Shown: positions 7,477 to 15,730 of the stretch, one piece after another | Layout: every line of letters starts with the position of its first letter | How positions within the stretch are numbered: position 1 is the first letter of the stretch | NCBI GenBank assembly: GCA_910586655.1 | Contig: CAJUIR010000005.1 | Location: 1-64,000 of the forward strand | DNA length: 64,000 nt | Reading direction: 5' to 3' | Origin: an uncultured Christensenellaceae bacterium | Lineage (GTDB): Bacteria; Bacillota; Clostridia; Christensenellales; Borkfalkiaceae | Position numbers and translations under genes: made by a program | Notes under the pieces: model-generated | Databases searched by the model: none | The model's input: only the letters and a program-made list of their open reading frames with translations | Told to the model about the DNA's origin: nothing

Positions 7477-7503
7477 AAAACGCCGATCGGTTCGGCGTTT
7501 ATC
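7477..7503. terminator. Bidirectional terminator between convergent genes
   Basis: AAACGCCGA (7478-7486) pairs with TCGGCGTTT (7492-7500) around a 5-base loop. The stem is flanked by a seven-A run (seven Us on the minus strand) and a shorter T run on the plus strand, so it is stronger for the minus-strand gene. Confidence 0.85.
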
Positions 7504-7521
7504 ATAAAAAGCATAGTTACC

Positions 7522-7779
7522 TCAAAGGATATTTTCAAGCGCTAATTTATCGAAGCCCGGGTCTTCCATAAAATCGGACGGGCGGAAAATCACATGATTG
7601 AATTTCGCGTAATTGAAGATATGCGGTTTTAACAATACGGGCGTGGGAATATCCAGTTCTCCGCAGATGTCCGTCAGATAATCGAAAAATTTCGCGTAAG
7701 AAAAAGTTTCTTCGCGCGCGTAAACGGTTTGTTTGGTAATGTGGTCTTCCTGCATGACCTTTGCCCAGATCCGAAACAT
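7522..7779 (-). CDS. Conserved clostridial protein of unknown function (85 aa)
   Basis: An 85-residue cytoplasmic protein beginning MFRIWAKVMQEDHITKQ. I recognise the start (RIWAK...DNH..K.TV) and end (F...DF.....FD.L) as resembling an uncharacterised short family common in Clostridia; no function is known to me. The open frame continues 78 bases upstream, but the family N-terminus begins here. No Shine-Dalgarno sequence is present. A TATAAT box ends six bases before the ATG, so the mRNA probably starts at the AUG itself. Confidence 0.65.
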   Translation of the reverse strand: MFRIWAKVMQEDHITKQTVYAREETFSYAKFFDYLTDICGELDIPTPVLLKPHIFNYAKFNHVIFRPSDFMEDPGFDKLALENIL

Positions 7780-7785
7780 AACGTC

Positions 7786-7814
7786 ATTATACAAAATTCG
7801 GGGCAAAAAAGCAA
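7786..7814 (-). promoter_or_regulatory. Promoter giving a leaderless mRNA
   Basis: On the minus strand TTGCTT (7814-7809) and TATAAT (7791-7786) are 17 bases apart. The -10 box ends six bases before the ATG at 7779, so the expected start site coincides with the start codon. Confidence 0.7.
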
Positions 7815-7820
7815 ATGTAT

Positions 7821-7849
7821 TTGACATTGCTTTCGGAATAGAATAGAAT
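7821..7849 (+). promoter_or_regulatory. Promoter of the Lrp-aminotransferase operon
   Basis: TTGACA (7821-7826) and TAGAAT (7844-7849) are 17 bases apart, within a repeated GAATA run (AATAGAATAGAATAGA). It is divergent from the 7522 gene, and the two -35 boxes are only six bases apart. Confidence 0.8.
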
Positions 7850-7871
7850 AGAGTCAAAAGGGGAGGAAATT

Positions 7872-8360
7872 ATGGAACAATTGGAACGGGAAATTCTCGG
7901 AATATTAAGCGAAGACTGCCGGATCGGAACGGAGAAGATCGCCACAATGCTCGGGCAGACGCCTGCGGAGGTGGAACAAGCGATCCGCGATCTGGAAAAA
8001 CGCGGCGCGATCGTAAAATATACTGCGATCTCCAATCTCGACGAGGAAGAAGACGAGTGCGTGCAGGCGTTGATAGAAGTAAAAGTCACTCCGCAAAGCG
8101 GTTCCGGATTCGACGGGATCGCCGAAGAAATTGCACAGCACGGCGAGGTGAAAAACCTTTATCTCATGAGCGGAGCATATGATTTTGCGGTCATTGTCGA
8201 AAGCAATTCGGTCAAAGCAGTGTCGCGGTTTATCTCCGAATGCATTTCTACGTTCGACTGCGTTCTCTCTACGGCAACGCATTTTATTCTGAAAAAGTAT
8301 AAGATCGAAGGCGCGCTGACAGCAAAGAAAAAGAGCGGGAGGCTCTCCGTACAGGCATGA
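7872..8360 (+). CDS. Lrp/AsnC-family transcription regulator
   Basis: A 162-residue DNA-binding regulator. Residues 1-50 form the AsnC-type winged helix-turn-helix (IGTEKIATMLGQTPAEVEQAIRDLEKRGAIVKYTA). About residues 65-150 form the RAM ligand-binding domain (VQALIEVKVTPQSG, VKNLYLMSGAYDFAVIVE). Such proteins sense amino acids and usually control a neighbouring transport or metabolic gene. Its stop overlaps the ATG of the aminotransferase, so the likely ligand is a substrate or product of that enzyme. GGGGAGGAAA about six bases upstream supports the start. Confidence 0.9.
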   Translation: MEQLEREILGILSEDCRIGTEKIATMLGQTPAEVEQAIRDLEKRGAIVKYTAISNLDEEEDECVQALIEVKVTPQSGSGFDGIAEEIAQHGEVKNLYLMSGAYDFAVIVESNSVKAVSRFISECISTFDCVLSTATHFILKKYKIEGALTAKKKSGRLSVQA

Positions 8361-9532
8361 GAGATTTTCTTACAAAGCATGCCAAAGAAATAAAGCCGAG
8401 CGGGATCAGAAAGTATTTCGATTTGGTGGAATCGCTCCCCGACGCCATTTCTCTCGGCGTGGGCGAACCCGATTTTACGACCCCGTGGGACGTAAGAAGC
8501 GCGGCGATCCGCTCTTTGCAAAAGGGCTATACGCAGTACACCGGAAACCGCGGATTAAAAGAATTGCGCGAGTTGACTGCGCGGTATTTAGAAGAACGCT
8601 TCGGCGTGGAAAGTTCGCCCGAACACACGATCATTACGATCGGCGCGAGCGAGGGGATCGATCTTGCGCTCCGCGCGACGTGCGAGGCGGGAGATGAAAT
8701 TTTAATTCCCGATCCCGCATACGTTTCCTATTCTCCCATCGTGAAATTGTGCGGAGGGGTACCCGTGTCCGTGGAATGCAGCGCAGAAAACGGTTTTATC
8801 CTTACGCCCGAGGCGATCGAACGCGCCGTTACCAAGCATACGAAATCGATCATCGTCGCCTATCCCAACAATCCTACAGGCGGGATCATGACGCGCGAAC
8901 AGTTGGAAAAGATCGTGCCCGTGATCGTCAAACACGACCTGCTCGTCATCTCCGACGAGATCTATGCAGAACTTACATACTGCGGAAAACACGCTTCCGT
9001 TGCAAGTTTGAAGGGGATGCGCGAACGTACGGTCCTGCTCGGAGGTTTTTCCAAATCGTTTGCCATGACGGGCTGGCGGATCGGCTTTGCAAGCGCGCCC
9101 GAGGCGATCGACGCGGCGATGCTGAAAATCCACCAATACACGGCGCTGTGCGCGCCGCGCATGTCGCAGCATGCTGCGGTTGCCGCGCTTTCGGGCGGAC
9201 TGAAAGACGGCTTTACTTCGGTGGAGAGCATGCGTTCGGAATACGACAGACGCCGTCGGTTTCTGGTCAAAGAATTTAACGACATGGGACTTTCCTGTTT
9301 CGAACCGCGCGGGGCGTTTTATGCATTTCCTTCGGTGGAAAGAACGGGAATGACGGGCGAAGAGTTTGCAAACGAATTGCTCAAAGAAGAACAGGTCGCA
9401 CTCGTTCCCGGGAGCGCGTTCGGCAGTTGCGGGATATATCACGTGCGCTGTTCGTATGCGACGGGCATGGCGGAATTGACGGAAGCCGTGAAACGGATTG
9501 CAAGATTCGTCAAAAATCGCACGAAAAATTGA
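8357..9532 (+). CDS. PLP-dependent class I/II aminotransferase
   Basis: A 391-residue fold-type I aminotransferase of the aspartate-aminotransferase superfamily (PatA/AspC-like). The PLP Schiff-base lysine is Lys233 in GGFSKSFAMTGWRIGF; NNPTGG at 171-176, Asp200 and Tyr203 complete the cofactor site; HVRCSYATG near the end carries the substrate-carboxylate arginine. The family transfers amino groups between amino acids and 2-oxo acids; the exact substrate is not readable. It is coupled (ATGA) to the Lrp regulator, which probably controls it. Confidence 0.9.
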   Translation: MRDFLTKHAKEIKPSGIRKYFDLVESLPDAISLGVGEPDFTTPWDVRSAAIRSLQKGYTQYTGNRGLKELRELTARYLEERFGVESSPEHTIITIGASEGIDLALRATCEAGDEILIPDPAYVSYSPIVKLCGGVPVSVECSAENGFILTPEAIERAVTKHTKSIIVAYPNNPTGGIMTREQLEKIVPVIVKHDLLVISDEIYAELTYCGKHASVASLKGMRERTVLLGGFSKSFAMTGWRIGFASAPEAIDAAMLKIHQYTALCAPRMSQHAAVAALSGGLKDGFTSVESMRSEYDRRRRFLVKEFNDMGLSCFEPRGAFYAFPSVERTGMTGEEFANELLKEEQVALVPGSAFGSCGIYHVRCSYATGMAELTEAVKRIARFVKNRTKN

Positions 9533-9551
9533 TGCGGCGGCGAAAAGTAGG

Positions 9552-9580
9552 TTGACAATTCGTTCGGAATGCGATATAAT
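9552..9580 (+). promoter_or_regulatory. Consensus promoter of greA-lysS
   Basis: A perfect TTGACA (9552-9557) and TATAAT (9575-9580) with a 17-base spacer. Transcription should start near 9587, ten bases before a large leader hairpin. Confidence 0.92.
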
Positions 9581-9596
9581 AATAAAAGTGAAAGAG

Positions 9597-9635
9597 CCGT
9601 GGTTCCCCGCATATGGACGGGGAATCACGGTCGTC
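9597..9635 (+). promoter_or_regulatory. Strong hairpin in the greA leader
   Basis: A 13-bp stem (9597-9609 with 9618-9630, one G-U pair) with an 8-base loop lies at the 5' end of the greA transcript and is followed by TCGTCTTTAT, a weak U-rich tract. A second small hairpin (GCGCG-GAA-CGCGC, 9646-9658) precedes the ribosome binding site. The position suggests premature termination or RNA stabilisation. E. coli greA also has a leader terminator, although the sequences are unrelated. Confidence 0.6.
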
Positions 9636-9676
9636 TTTATAAATCGCGCGGAACGCGCAGGCAAAGAGGGCTGATA

Positions 9677-10141
9677 ATGGATAAATTTTTCATGACGCAA
9701 AAAGGTTACGACGAGGCGGTGAAACAACTCGAATACCTTCAAAAAGTCAAACGTGCGGAAATCGTAGAGCGGATCCAGGAGGCGCGCAGCCACGGCGACC
9801 TATCGGAAAATGCGGAATACGATGCGGCGCGGAACGAACAGGCTGCCAACGAGGGCGAGATCATCGAACTCGACTACAAAGTAAAAAATGCAGTGATCAT
9901 CGAAGAATCCGACGATACGTCCGTGGTGCATATCGGTTCCGAAGTGACCGTATACGACGCCGATCTCGACGAACAGACCGTATATACGATCATGGGAACG
10001 ACCGAAGCGGACGCAATGAAAAATGTTGTTTCCAACGAATCGCCCGTCGGCTCTGCATTGCTCGGGCATAAAAAGGGCGAAACCGTAACGGTAAAAGCGC
10101 CCGACTGCGTTTACGAACTGAAAATCATGAAAATCAATTAA
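9677..10141 (+). CDS. greA: Transcription elongation factor GreA
   Basis: GreA enters the RNA polymerase secondary channel and stimulates cleavage of backtracked RNA. The 154-residue protein has the N-terminal coiled coil with acidic tip residues Asp41 and Glu44 (GDLSENAEYDAA) and the C-terminal FKBP-like domain (SPVGSALLGHKKGETVTV). AAAGAGGG six bases upstream sets the start; the in-frame ATG at 9569 lies inside the promoter. lysS follows 13 bases downstream in the same operon. Confidence 0.96.
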   Translation: MDKFFMTQKGYDEAVKQLEYLQKVKRAEIVERIQEARSHGDLSENAEYDAARNEQAANEGEIIELDYKVKNAVIIEESDDTSVVHIGSEVTVYDADLDEQTVYTIMGTTEADAMKNVVSNESPVGSALLGHKKGETVTVKAPDCVYELKIMKIN

Positions 10142-10154
10142 ACGGGAAATTATT

Positions 10155-11639
10155 ATGGAAGAGAATCTGAACCCAGCGGAAGAACTCGCCGAACAGGCGC
10201 GCATCCGCCGAGAAAAACTCGCAAAAATTACCGCCGAGGGACATAACCCTTATCTTAAAACCAAATACGATCTGACCGCGCATTCCGCGCAGATAAAAGA
10301 AAATTTCGAAGACTGGGAAGGGAAGGAAGTTTCCGTTGCCGGCAGACTGATGTCGCGCCGCATCATGGGAAAGGCTTCCTTTTCGCACATCTCCGATAAA
10401 GACGGCGTGCTTCAAATTTATATCACCCGTCAGGACGTCGGCGAAGACGTATACACGGCGTACAAAAAAGATTACGATATCGGCGATATCGTCGGGATCA
10501 AAGGAACGGTATTTAAAACGCAGACGGGCGAAGTGACCGTACACGCAACGCATCTCGAAATGCTTACGAAATCACTTTTACCTTTGCCCGAAAAACACAA
10601 CGGACTTGTGAACGTCGATATGAAATACCGCTTGCGTCACGTCGATCTGATCATGAACGAAAACGTGCGCGAAACGTTCTTCCGCCGTGCGAAAATCATC
10701 GGCGAAATTCGCGCTTATCTCAACGAAAAGGGCTTCCTGGAAGCGGACACTCCCATTCTTTTGCCCATCGAGATCGGGGCGGACGCGCGTCCGTTCAAAA
10801 CGCATCACAACGCGCTCGATCTGGACATGTACCTGAGAATTGAGACCGAACTGTATCTGAAACGTCTCATCGTGGGCGGATTTGAAAAGGTGTACGAATT
10901 GGGCAGAATCTTCCGCAACGAAGGGATGGATTCTTCGCACAACCCCGAATTTTCCACGGTGGAAGTGTATCAGGCATACGTCGATTATTTCGAAGTGATG
11001 GACTTTGTGGAAGAACTTTATCAGCGCGTTGCAATCAAAACCTGCGGCAGTTTACAGGTGACGTTCCGTGGGACGGAGATCGACCTTTCCAAGTGGGAAC
11101 GGCTTACGATGACGGATGCGGTCAAAAAGTATTCTGGCGTTGATTTTTCGAAGATCGCTACCGATGAAGAGGCGCGCAGTCTTGCCGGAAAACACGGCGT
11201 TGCATTGGAAAAAGGGAAAGACAGCAAGGGGCATATTTTGGCGGCGTTCTTCGATGCGTTCGTCGAGGACAAACTCATTCAGCCCACGTTTATTTACGAT
11301 TATCCCGTGGAGATCTCGCCGCTTGCCAAACGTAAGCCCGAAGATCCGACCATGACCGAACGGTTCGAATATTTTATCATGGGCATGGAGATGGGCAATG
11401 CGTTCTCCGAATTGAACGATCCCATCGACCAGCGCGAGAGAATGACCAAACAGGCGGAAAAGAAACGCGCGCTCGGAATGAACGCAGAAGTGGACGAAGA
11501 CTTTTTGAACGCGCTCGAATACGGAATGCCTCCTACGGGCGGACTCGGCTTCGGCGTAGACCGTCTTGTGATGCTGCTGACCAATAGCGACAGTATCCGC
11601 GACGTTCTCTTGTTCCCCACAATGAAACCCAAAAAATAA
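10155..11639 (+). CDS. lysS: Lysyl-tRNA synthetase, class II
   Basis: Charges tRNA-Lys with lysine using ATP. The 494-residue protein has an N-terminal OB-fold anticodon domain (VSVAGRLMSRRIMGKASFSHI), class II motif 2 around FRNEGMD (253-259) and motif 3 GLGFGVDRL (463-471). The length is that of the standard bacterial enzyme. It shares the greA promoter. No T-box or separate promoter is visible in the 13-base gap. A weak hairpin follows the gene. Confidence 0.97.
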   Translation: MEENLNPAEELAEQARIRREKLAKITAEGHNPYLKTKYDLTAHSAQIKENFEDWEGKEVSVAGRLMSRRIMGKASFSHISDKDGVLQIYITRQDVGEDVYTAYKKDYDIGDIVGIKGTVFKTQTGEVTVHATHLEMLTKSLLPLPEKHNGLVNVDMKYRLRHVDLIMNENVRETFFRRAKIIGEIRAYLNEKGFLEADTPILLPIEIGADARPFKTHHNALDLDMYLRIETELYLKRLIVGGFEKVYELGRIFRNEGMDSSHNPEFSTVEVYQAYVDYFEVMDFVEELYQRVAIKTCGSLQVTFRGTEIDLSKWERLTMTDAVKKYSGVDFSKIATDEEARSLAGKHGVALEKGKDSKGHILAAFFDAFVEDKLIQPTFIYDYPVEISPLAKRKPEDPTMTERFEYFIMGMEMGNAFSELNDPIDQRERMTKQAEKKRALGMNAEVDEDFLNALEYGMPPTGGLGFGVDRLVMLLTNSDSIRDVLLFPTMKPKK

Positions 11640-11645
11640 GCGAAC

Positions 11646-11670
11646 GGCACGGAATTTTCCGTGCCATTTC
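11646..11670 (+). terminator. Probable terminator after lysS
   Basis: GGCACGGA (11646-11653) pairs with TCCGTGCC (11658-11665) around a 4-base loop. The tail ATTTCACACATTTC is only weakly U-rich, so termination may be partial. Confidence 0.5.
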
Positions 11671-11721
11671 ACACATTTCGCAATTTTCGAATTGCAGTTG
11701 ATACAAAATACGGAGGCGAAG

Positions 11722-12963
11722 ATGAAACGGAAATCCGGCTTGAACATACAGGGCATGCTCGACGCGCAAAAAAAGCATGTTTCTTTTCATACGCCCGGGC
11801 ATAAACGCGCCGGTGCGGATATTACCGAACTTTCATATTCCGATAATCTGTATGCGCCAAGCGGCGTGATCGCCCGCGCCGAGCATGACGTTGCGGAAAT
11901 CTTAGGCGCGAACCGCAGTTTTTTATTGACTGACGGCAGCACTTCGGGCGTGTTTGCAATGCTTTATGCGGTCAAATGCGAGGGGGCGGCGGCGATCGCG
12001 GCGCCCGCCTTTTCTCACGTCTGCGTAAAGCATGCATGCGAAGTATTGGCGTTGGAACTGATCGAGATCCCGCAAACCGTTCGTGCGGGCATTCCTCAGC
12101 AGCCGTCGCCTACCGATATCGAAACGGCGCTTTCGTTTGCCGACGCGCTGTTGCTTACTTCTCCCGACTATTACGGCAATCTTGCGCCCTTGTCTGCGGC
12201 AAGAGCAATTTGCAAAAAAGCGGACAAACCCTTTTTGATCGACGGTGCGCACGGAAGCCATTTACATTTTACAAACAGTTATGCGGGCGGCTATGCCGAT
12301 ATGTGGGTGGACGGCGTACACAAATCGCTGCCCGCACTCACGCAGGGCGCGGTGGTTTCGGCGGCGGACGTTTCCTGGGCAGACAGACTGAGCGAAAGCG
12401 TGCGGCATTTCCGTACGACTTCGCCCTCATATCCCATTCTTGCGAGCGTGGAGTTTGCCGTGAAATATCCGAGGAACAGAGAATTGGAGATGACGGCGTC
12501 TGCGCTGCAACGCGCGCTCGGGGCATATCCGAACGGCGACTGGACTAAACTCGTCATTCCCTTCGGAAATTATGCAGACGAGGCGCAGCGGTATCTCGAA
12601 CGGCACGGCGTCTATCCCGAATTCAACGACGGGAATTATCTGATGTTTTATTTATCGCCCGCAACCTCTATGAAGGAACTGAAACGGCTTTGCCGAATCC
12701 TTAAAAAGTTGCCGCGGGTAAAAGTATTTGTAGACGAAGTGCAACCCAAAGGCAACGTGATGCGGCGGGAAACCGCGGCATGGGTGCCGCTAAAAGCGGC
12801 AGTCGGCATGACGTGTGCGGAGGATGCGGGCTTGTTTCCCCCCTGTATGCCGCTTGTCAAGAAGGGAGATATTATTACCGAACGCACGGTCGCACGGCTG
12901 ATGCTCGCGGGGAGTACATACGGTTTGCGCGACGGGACGATCGCCGTCTTTGCGGAGGATTAA
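11722..12963 (+). CDS. Orn/Lys/Arg decarboxylase-family PLP enzyme
   Basis: A 413-residue fold-type I PLP protein of the short Orn/Lys/Arg decarboxylase group (YaaO/SpeA-like) often found next to holB and tmk in Firmicutes. The start SFHTPGHKRAG at 21-31 is diagnostic. The cofactor site shows DGAHG at 174-178 and the Schiff-base lysine Lys201 in GVHKSLPALTQGA. Larger relatives decarboxylate arginine, lysine or ornithine for polyamine synthesis; substrate and activity of this short form are uncertain. GGAGG five bases upstream sets the start. holB begins on the base after the stop. Confidence 0.85.
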   Translation: MKRKSGLNIQGMLDAQKKHVSFHTPGHKRAGADITELSYSDNLYAPSGVIARAEHDVAEILGANRSFLLTDGSTSGVFAMLYAVKCEGAAAIAAPAFSHVCVKHACEVLALELIEIPQTVRAGIPQQPSPTDIETALSFADALLLTSPDYYGNLAPLSAARAICKKADKPFLIDGAHGSHLHFTNSYAGGYADMWVDGVHKSLPALTQGAVVSAADVSWADRLSESVRHFRTTSPSYPILASVEFAVKYPRNRELEMTASALQRALGAYPNGDWTKLVIPFGNYADEAQRYLERHGVYPEFNDGNYLMFYLSPATSMKELKRLCRILKKLPRVKVFVDEVQPKGNVMRRETAAWVPLKAAVGMTCAEDAGLFPPCMPLVKKGDIITERTVARLMLAGSTYGLRDGTIAVFAED

Positions 12964-13896
12964 ATGCAGACGCTGTTACGCACAACAAATGCATATCGGA
13001 GAATCGGATCCGAGTCCGCAAGCGGTCGGATCGGTCATGCGACGCTGGTGCTTTTTCCCGACGAGATTTATTTGAGGAATCTCCTTAAAGAATGTGCCAA
13101 AGCATTTTTCGGTGCCGAAGACGGAAGCCGTACGGCGAGGCTGATCGATACGGAAAGTTATTCCGATTGCGTATTCTTCCCTGCCGCAGGAGAAAAGATG
13201 ACGGTGCCCGCGGCGGCAAAACTGACGGAGGAAAGCAATCTGCGTCCCGTGGAAGGGAGCAAAAAGTTGTTTGTGCTCGACGCATTTCATACCGTGACCC
13301 CGCTGGTTCAGAATAAACTGTTAAAACTGCTCGAAGAACCTGCCGACGGCGTCTATTTTCTCATCGGGGCATGTACGGAACATTCGTTGCTTCCTACGGT
13401 GCTGTCGCGCGTGAATCAGATTGTGGTTCCGCCTTTTTCTTCCGAACAGATCTTACGCGCCCTCGGGCGGAATTATCCCGAAGAAAACTGTTCCGAAGCG
13501 GCGGCTGCATGCGGCGGCATCTATTCGGCAGCCGAAGCATTGCTCGGCGGCGCGGAAGTGTTTCGTCTGGCAGAGCGATATCTGCTCGGCGCGGACGTGC
13601 GCATGATCCGCGAAATCGGCGAACGTAAGGATAAGCGCGCGTTTTTATCGGCGCTGAAACTGCTGCTTCGGGATATGTTGTTTTATCGGACGGGGCGCGA
13701 CAAATACGTCGCAGTCAAAACGCCGGAAGCCGAGCGGCTTTCCATGCTCTATCCCGAGGGTGCGATTCTGGAAAGTATGCGGCTTACCGACGAAACGGAA
13801 AAACAAATACAGTTCAATGCGAACTTTGCGCAAGCGCTTTTTACGCTCGCGATCATGATTGGAAAGGAGAAAGAAAAATGGCAAAAGTTGTCGTGA
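12964..13896 (+). CDS. holB: DNA polymerase III subunit delta'
   Basis: A 310-residue AAA+ protein that should be the delta' subunit of the clamp loader, which places the beta clamp on primed DNA. Visible features are LFVLDAFHTVTPLVQNKLLKLLEEPADGVYFLIGA (quoted here only as a region at about 103-137) and LSRVNQIVVPPFS just after it, where clamp-loader proteins usually carry SRC. A canonical Walker A is absent, as in other delta' subunits. It begins directly after the upstream stop with CGGAGGA in range and overlaps ricT by 19 bases. This holB-ricT pairing is typical of Firmicutes. Confidence 0.88.
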   Translation: MQTLLRTTNAYRRIGSESASGRIGHATLVLFPDEIYLRNLLKECAKAFFGAEDGSRTARLIDTESYSDCVFFPAAGEKMTVPAAAKLTEESNLRPVEGSKKLFVLDAFHTVTPLVQNKLLKLLEEPADGVYFLIGACTEHSLLPTVLSRVNQIVVPPFSSEQILRALGRNYPEENCSEAAAACGGIYSAAEALLGGAEVFRLAERYLLGADVRMIREIGERKDKRAFLSALKLLLRDMLFYRTGRDKYVAVKTPEAERLSMLYPEGAILESMRLTDETEKQIQFNANFAQALFTLAIMIGKEKEKWQKLS

Positions 13897-14726
13897 TCAA
13901 GTTTAGAAACGGGAGTAAGCCCTATTATTTCAGCGCAGGGAACACGACCCCCCAGCGCGGGCAGGGCGTGATCGTCGAAACGGCGCGCGGGATCGAATAC
14001 GCAACGGTTTTGATTCCCGAACAGGAAGTGGACGATTCCAAACTCGTCGCGCCGCTCAAACCTATTCTCCGCATCGCCACCGCCGCGGATGAGGAGACGG
14101 TGAAGAAGAACGAGGAACGGAAGGGCGAAGCGATCAGGATCGCCAAAGAGCGTATCCGCAAGCACGCGCTGGAAATGAAACTCATCGACTGCGAATTTAC
14201 GCTGGACGGAACCAAAGTGATTTTTACCTTTACCGCCGAAGGACGCGTGGATTTCAGGGAACTCGTCAAAGACTTGGCTTCGGTGTTTCATATCCGTATC
14301 GAACTCAAACAGGTCGGGATCCGCGACGAATCCCGAATCCTCGGCGGCATTGCGCCCTGCGGAAGAGCATGCTGCTGCTCAGGCTGCATGCCCGAATTCA
14401 AGAAGGTCAGTATCAAAATGGCGAAGAATCAGGGGCTTTCGCTCAATCCCGGTAAAATCAGCGGCTTGTGCGGCAGACTGATGTGCTGTCTTGCATACGA
14501 AAACGATTATTATTCGACGGCATATAAAAAAATGCCCAAAGTCGGGGGCGCTGTTTCCTCGCCCGAAGGGAAAGGAACGGTCATTGCGGTGAATATGCTT
14601 AAAATGACGGCGCGGGTCAAAATCGAAAAAGACGGTGCGGTGATTTACCGCGATTTTTCTGTAGACGATCTGGGGTTTAAACGCGCCGAATCCGAAGAAG
14701 AAGTTCAGGAGCCCGTCGAAGAATAA
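13878..14726 (+). CDS. ricT: RicT/YaaT PSP1-domain protein
   Basis: RicT (YaaT) forms a complex with RicA and RicF. In Bacillus subtilis the complex carries Fe-S clusters, promotes RNase Y-dependent mRNA processing and affects sporulation. The 282-residue protein has the PSP1 domain and the cysteine set expected for cluster binding: Cys161, Cys165-167, Cys170, Cys198, Cys203 and Cys204. RicA and RicF are not in the window. AAGGAGA seven bases upstream sets the start within the holB 3' end. The acidic C-terminus is variable in the family. Confidence 0.92.
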   Translation: MAKVVVIKFRNGSKPYYFSAGNTTPQRGQGVIVETARGIEYATVLIPEQEVDDSKLVAPLKPILRIATAADEETVKKNEERKGEAIRIAKERIRKHALEMKLIDCEFTLDGTKVIFTFTAEGRVDFRELVKDLASVFHIRIELKQVGIRDESRILGGIAPCGRACCCSGCMPEFKKVSIKMAKNQGLSLNPGKISGLCGRLMCCLAYENDYYSTAYKKMPKVGGAVSSPEGKGTVIAVNMLKMTARVKIEKDGAVIYRDFSVDDLGFKRAESEEEVQEPVEE

Positions 14727-14744
14727 AAAAGTTTGAAAAATAAC

Positions 14745-14773
14745 TTTACGAATGCAAAAAGTTATGATATAAT
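14745..14773 (+). promoter_or_regulatory. Promoter of the ferredoxin gene
   Basis: TTTACG (14745-14750) and TATAAT (14768-14773) are 17 bases apart, with an extended -10 TG at 14765-14766. It lies 18 bases past the ricT stop with no terminator between. Confidence 0.8.
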
Positions 14774-14803
14774 ATTTTCAGACTTTTTATGGAGGTTATA
14801 ACC

Positions 14804-14974
14804 ATGGCTCATGTCATCAGTGACGCTTGCGTATCTTGCGGCGCGTGTGCCGATACTTGTCCCGTAGGCGCAATCGCTCCCGGCGATGCAACTTATGTTG
14901 TTGACCCTGACGTCTGCATCGATTGCGGTGCGTGCGAAGACGGCTGCCCCGTAGGAGCGATCACGGCGGAATAA
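14804..14974 (+). CDS. 2[4Fe-4S] ferredoxin, clostridial type
   Basis: A 56-residue electron carrier. Two CX2CX2CX3C motifs bind two [4Fe-4S] clusters (Cys9, 12, 15, 19 and Cys38, 41, 44, 48), and the halves VSCGACADTCPVGAI and IDCGACEDGCPVGAI show the internal duplication of clostridial ferredoxins. It serves low-potential reactions of anaerobic metabolism, for example pyruvate:ferredoxin oxidoreductase or hydrogenase, none of which is in this window. GGAGG eight bases upstream selects 14804 over an in-frame ATG at 14789. It is monocistronic. Confidence 0.96.
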   Translation: MAHVISDACVSCGACADTCPVGAIAPGDATYVVDPDVCIDCGACEDGCPVGAITAE

Positions 14975-14988
14975 TCTTAAGAAGAAGG

Positions 14989-15012
14989 AAGCGCGGTTTG
15001 CCGCGCTTTTTT
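14989..15012 (+). terminator. Terminator of the ferredoxin gene
   Basis: GCGCGG-TTTG-CCGCGC (14991-15006) followed by TTTTTT, 15 bases after the stop codon. Confidence 0.93.
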
Positions 15013-15055
15013 CATGTTTAAAGCCCGTGTCGATGCGGGCTGTTCAGAGGTTTGT

Positions 15056-15730
15056 ATGGAAGTCATCGAAAGTCTGCTGATCGGAAACTATCAAATCGTA
15101 CAGGACAGCGAACATTACCGTTTCACCTCCGATTCCGTGTTGCTTTCCCGTTTTCTGAGCGCGAAGCGCGGCGAAACGGTCGCCGATTTCTGTTCGGGTT
15201 CGGGCATTGTCGGTCTGCATTTCTATGCGGAAAATAAAGGCGTCGAATCGGTCGCGCTGTTTGAAATGCAATCGGAACTTGCGGAAATGAGCCGCAAAAC
15301 GGTTATGCTCAATAAACTCGGCGGGATCTTCACGGTAGAAGAAATGCGCTTGCAGGACATTCCTTCCTCGTATACCGAAAAATTTTCGCTCATTCTCTGC
15401 AATCCTCCGTACGTGCGGGGCGGGTTTGAAAACGCCGCGCCGCAGAAAGCGGTTTGCAGAAAAGAACTGACGCTGTCATTGGAAGAACTCTGTACAGCGG
15501 CGAAACGCTGTCTGAAATTCGGCGGCAGATTCGCGCTCGTTCACCGCGCCGACCGCGTTTCGGAAGTGCTGAACGCGTTGCACGCGCATTCGCTCGAACC
15601 CAAAAAACTGCAATTTATTTCGGGCAAAGAAGAAGCCAAACCTTATGCGGTTTTAGTTGCCGCCGTCAAGGGAGGCAAGGCGGGAGTGGACGTATTGCCC
15701 ACGCTTGTCAACCAAAAAGGAAACGTATGA
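15056..15730 (+). CDS. tRNA(Val) adenine-37 N6-methyltransferase-like protein
   Basis: A 224-residue SAM-dependent methyltransferase of the TrmN6/YabB group. It shows a motif I FCSGSGIVGL near residues 45-54 and the catalytic NPPY at 116-119, used by N6-adenine methyltransferases. DSVLLSRFL near the start is also typical. Substrate assignment follows E. coli TrmN6 and is inference. CAGAGG five bases upstream sets the start; an in-frame ATG at 15014 lies at the ferredoxin terminator. The stop overlaps the rsmI start, the usual clostridial arrangement. Confidence 0.82.
   Translation: MEVIESLLIGNYQIVQDSEHYRFTSDSVLLSRFLSAKRGETVADFCSGSGIVGLHFYAENKGVESVALFEMQSELAEMSRKTVMLNKLGGIFTVEEMRLQDIPSSYTEKFSLILCNPPYVRGGFENAAPQKAVCRKELTLSLEELCTAAKRCLKFGGRFALVHRADRVSEVLNALHAHSLEPKKLQFISGKEEAKPYAVLVAAVKGGKAGVDVLPTLVNQKGNV

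Noticed and set aside
8702..9793. A 363-codon minus-strand frame opposite the aminotransferase and greA start
   Set aside because: It crosses a consensus promoter and two real genes and has no protein-like features.
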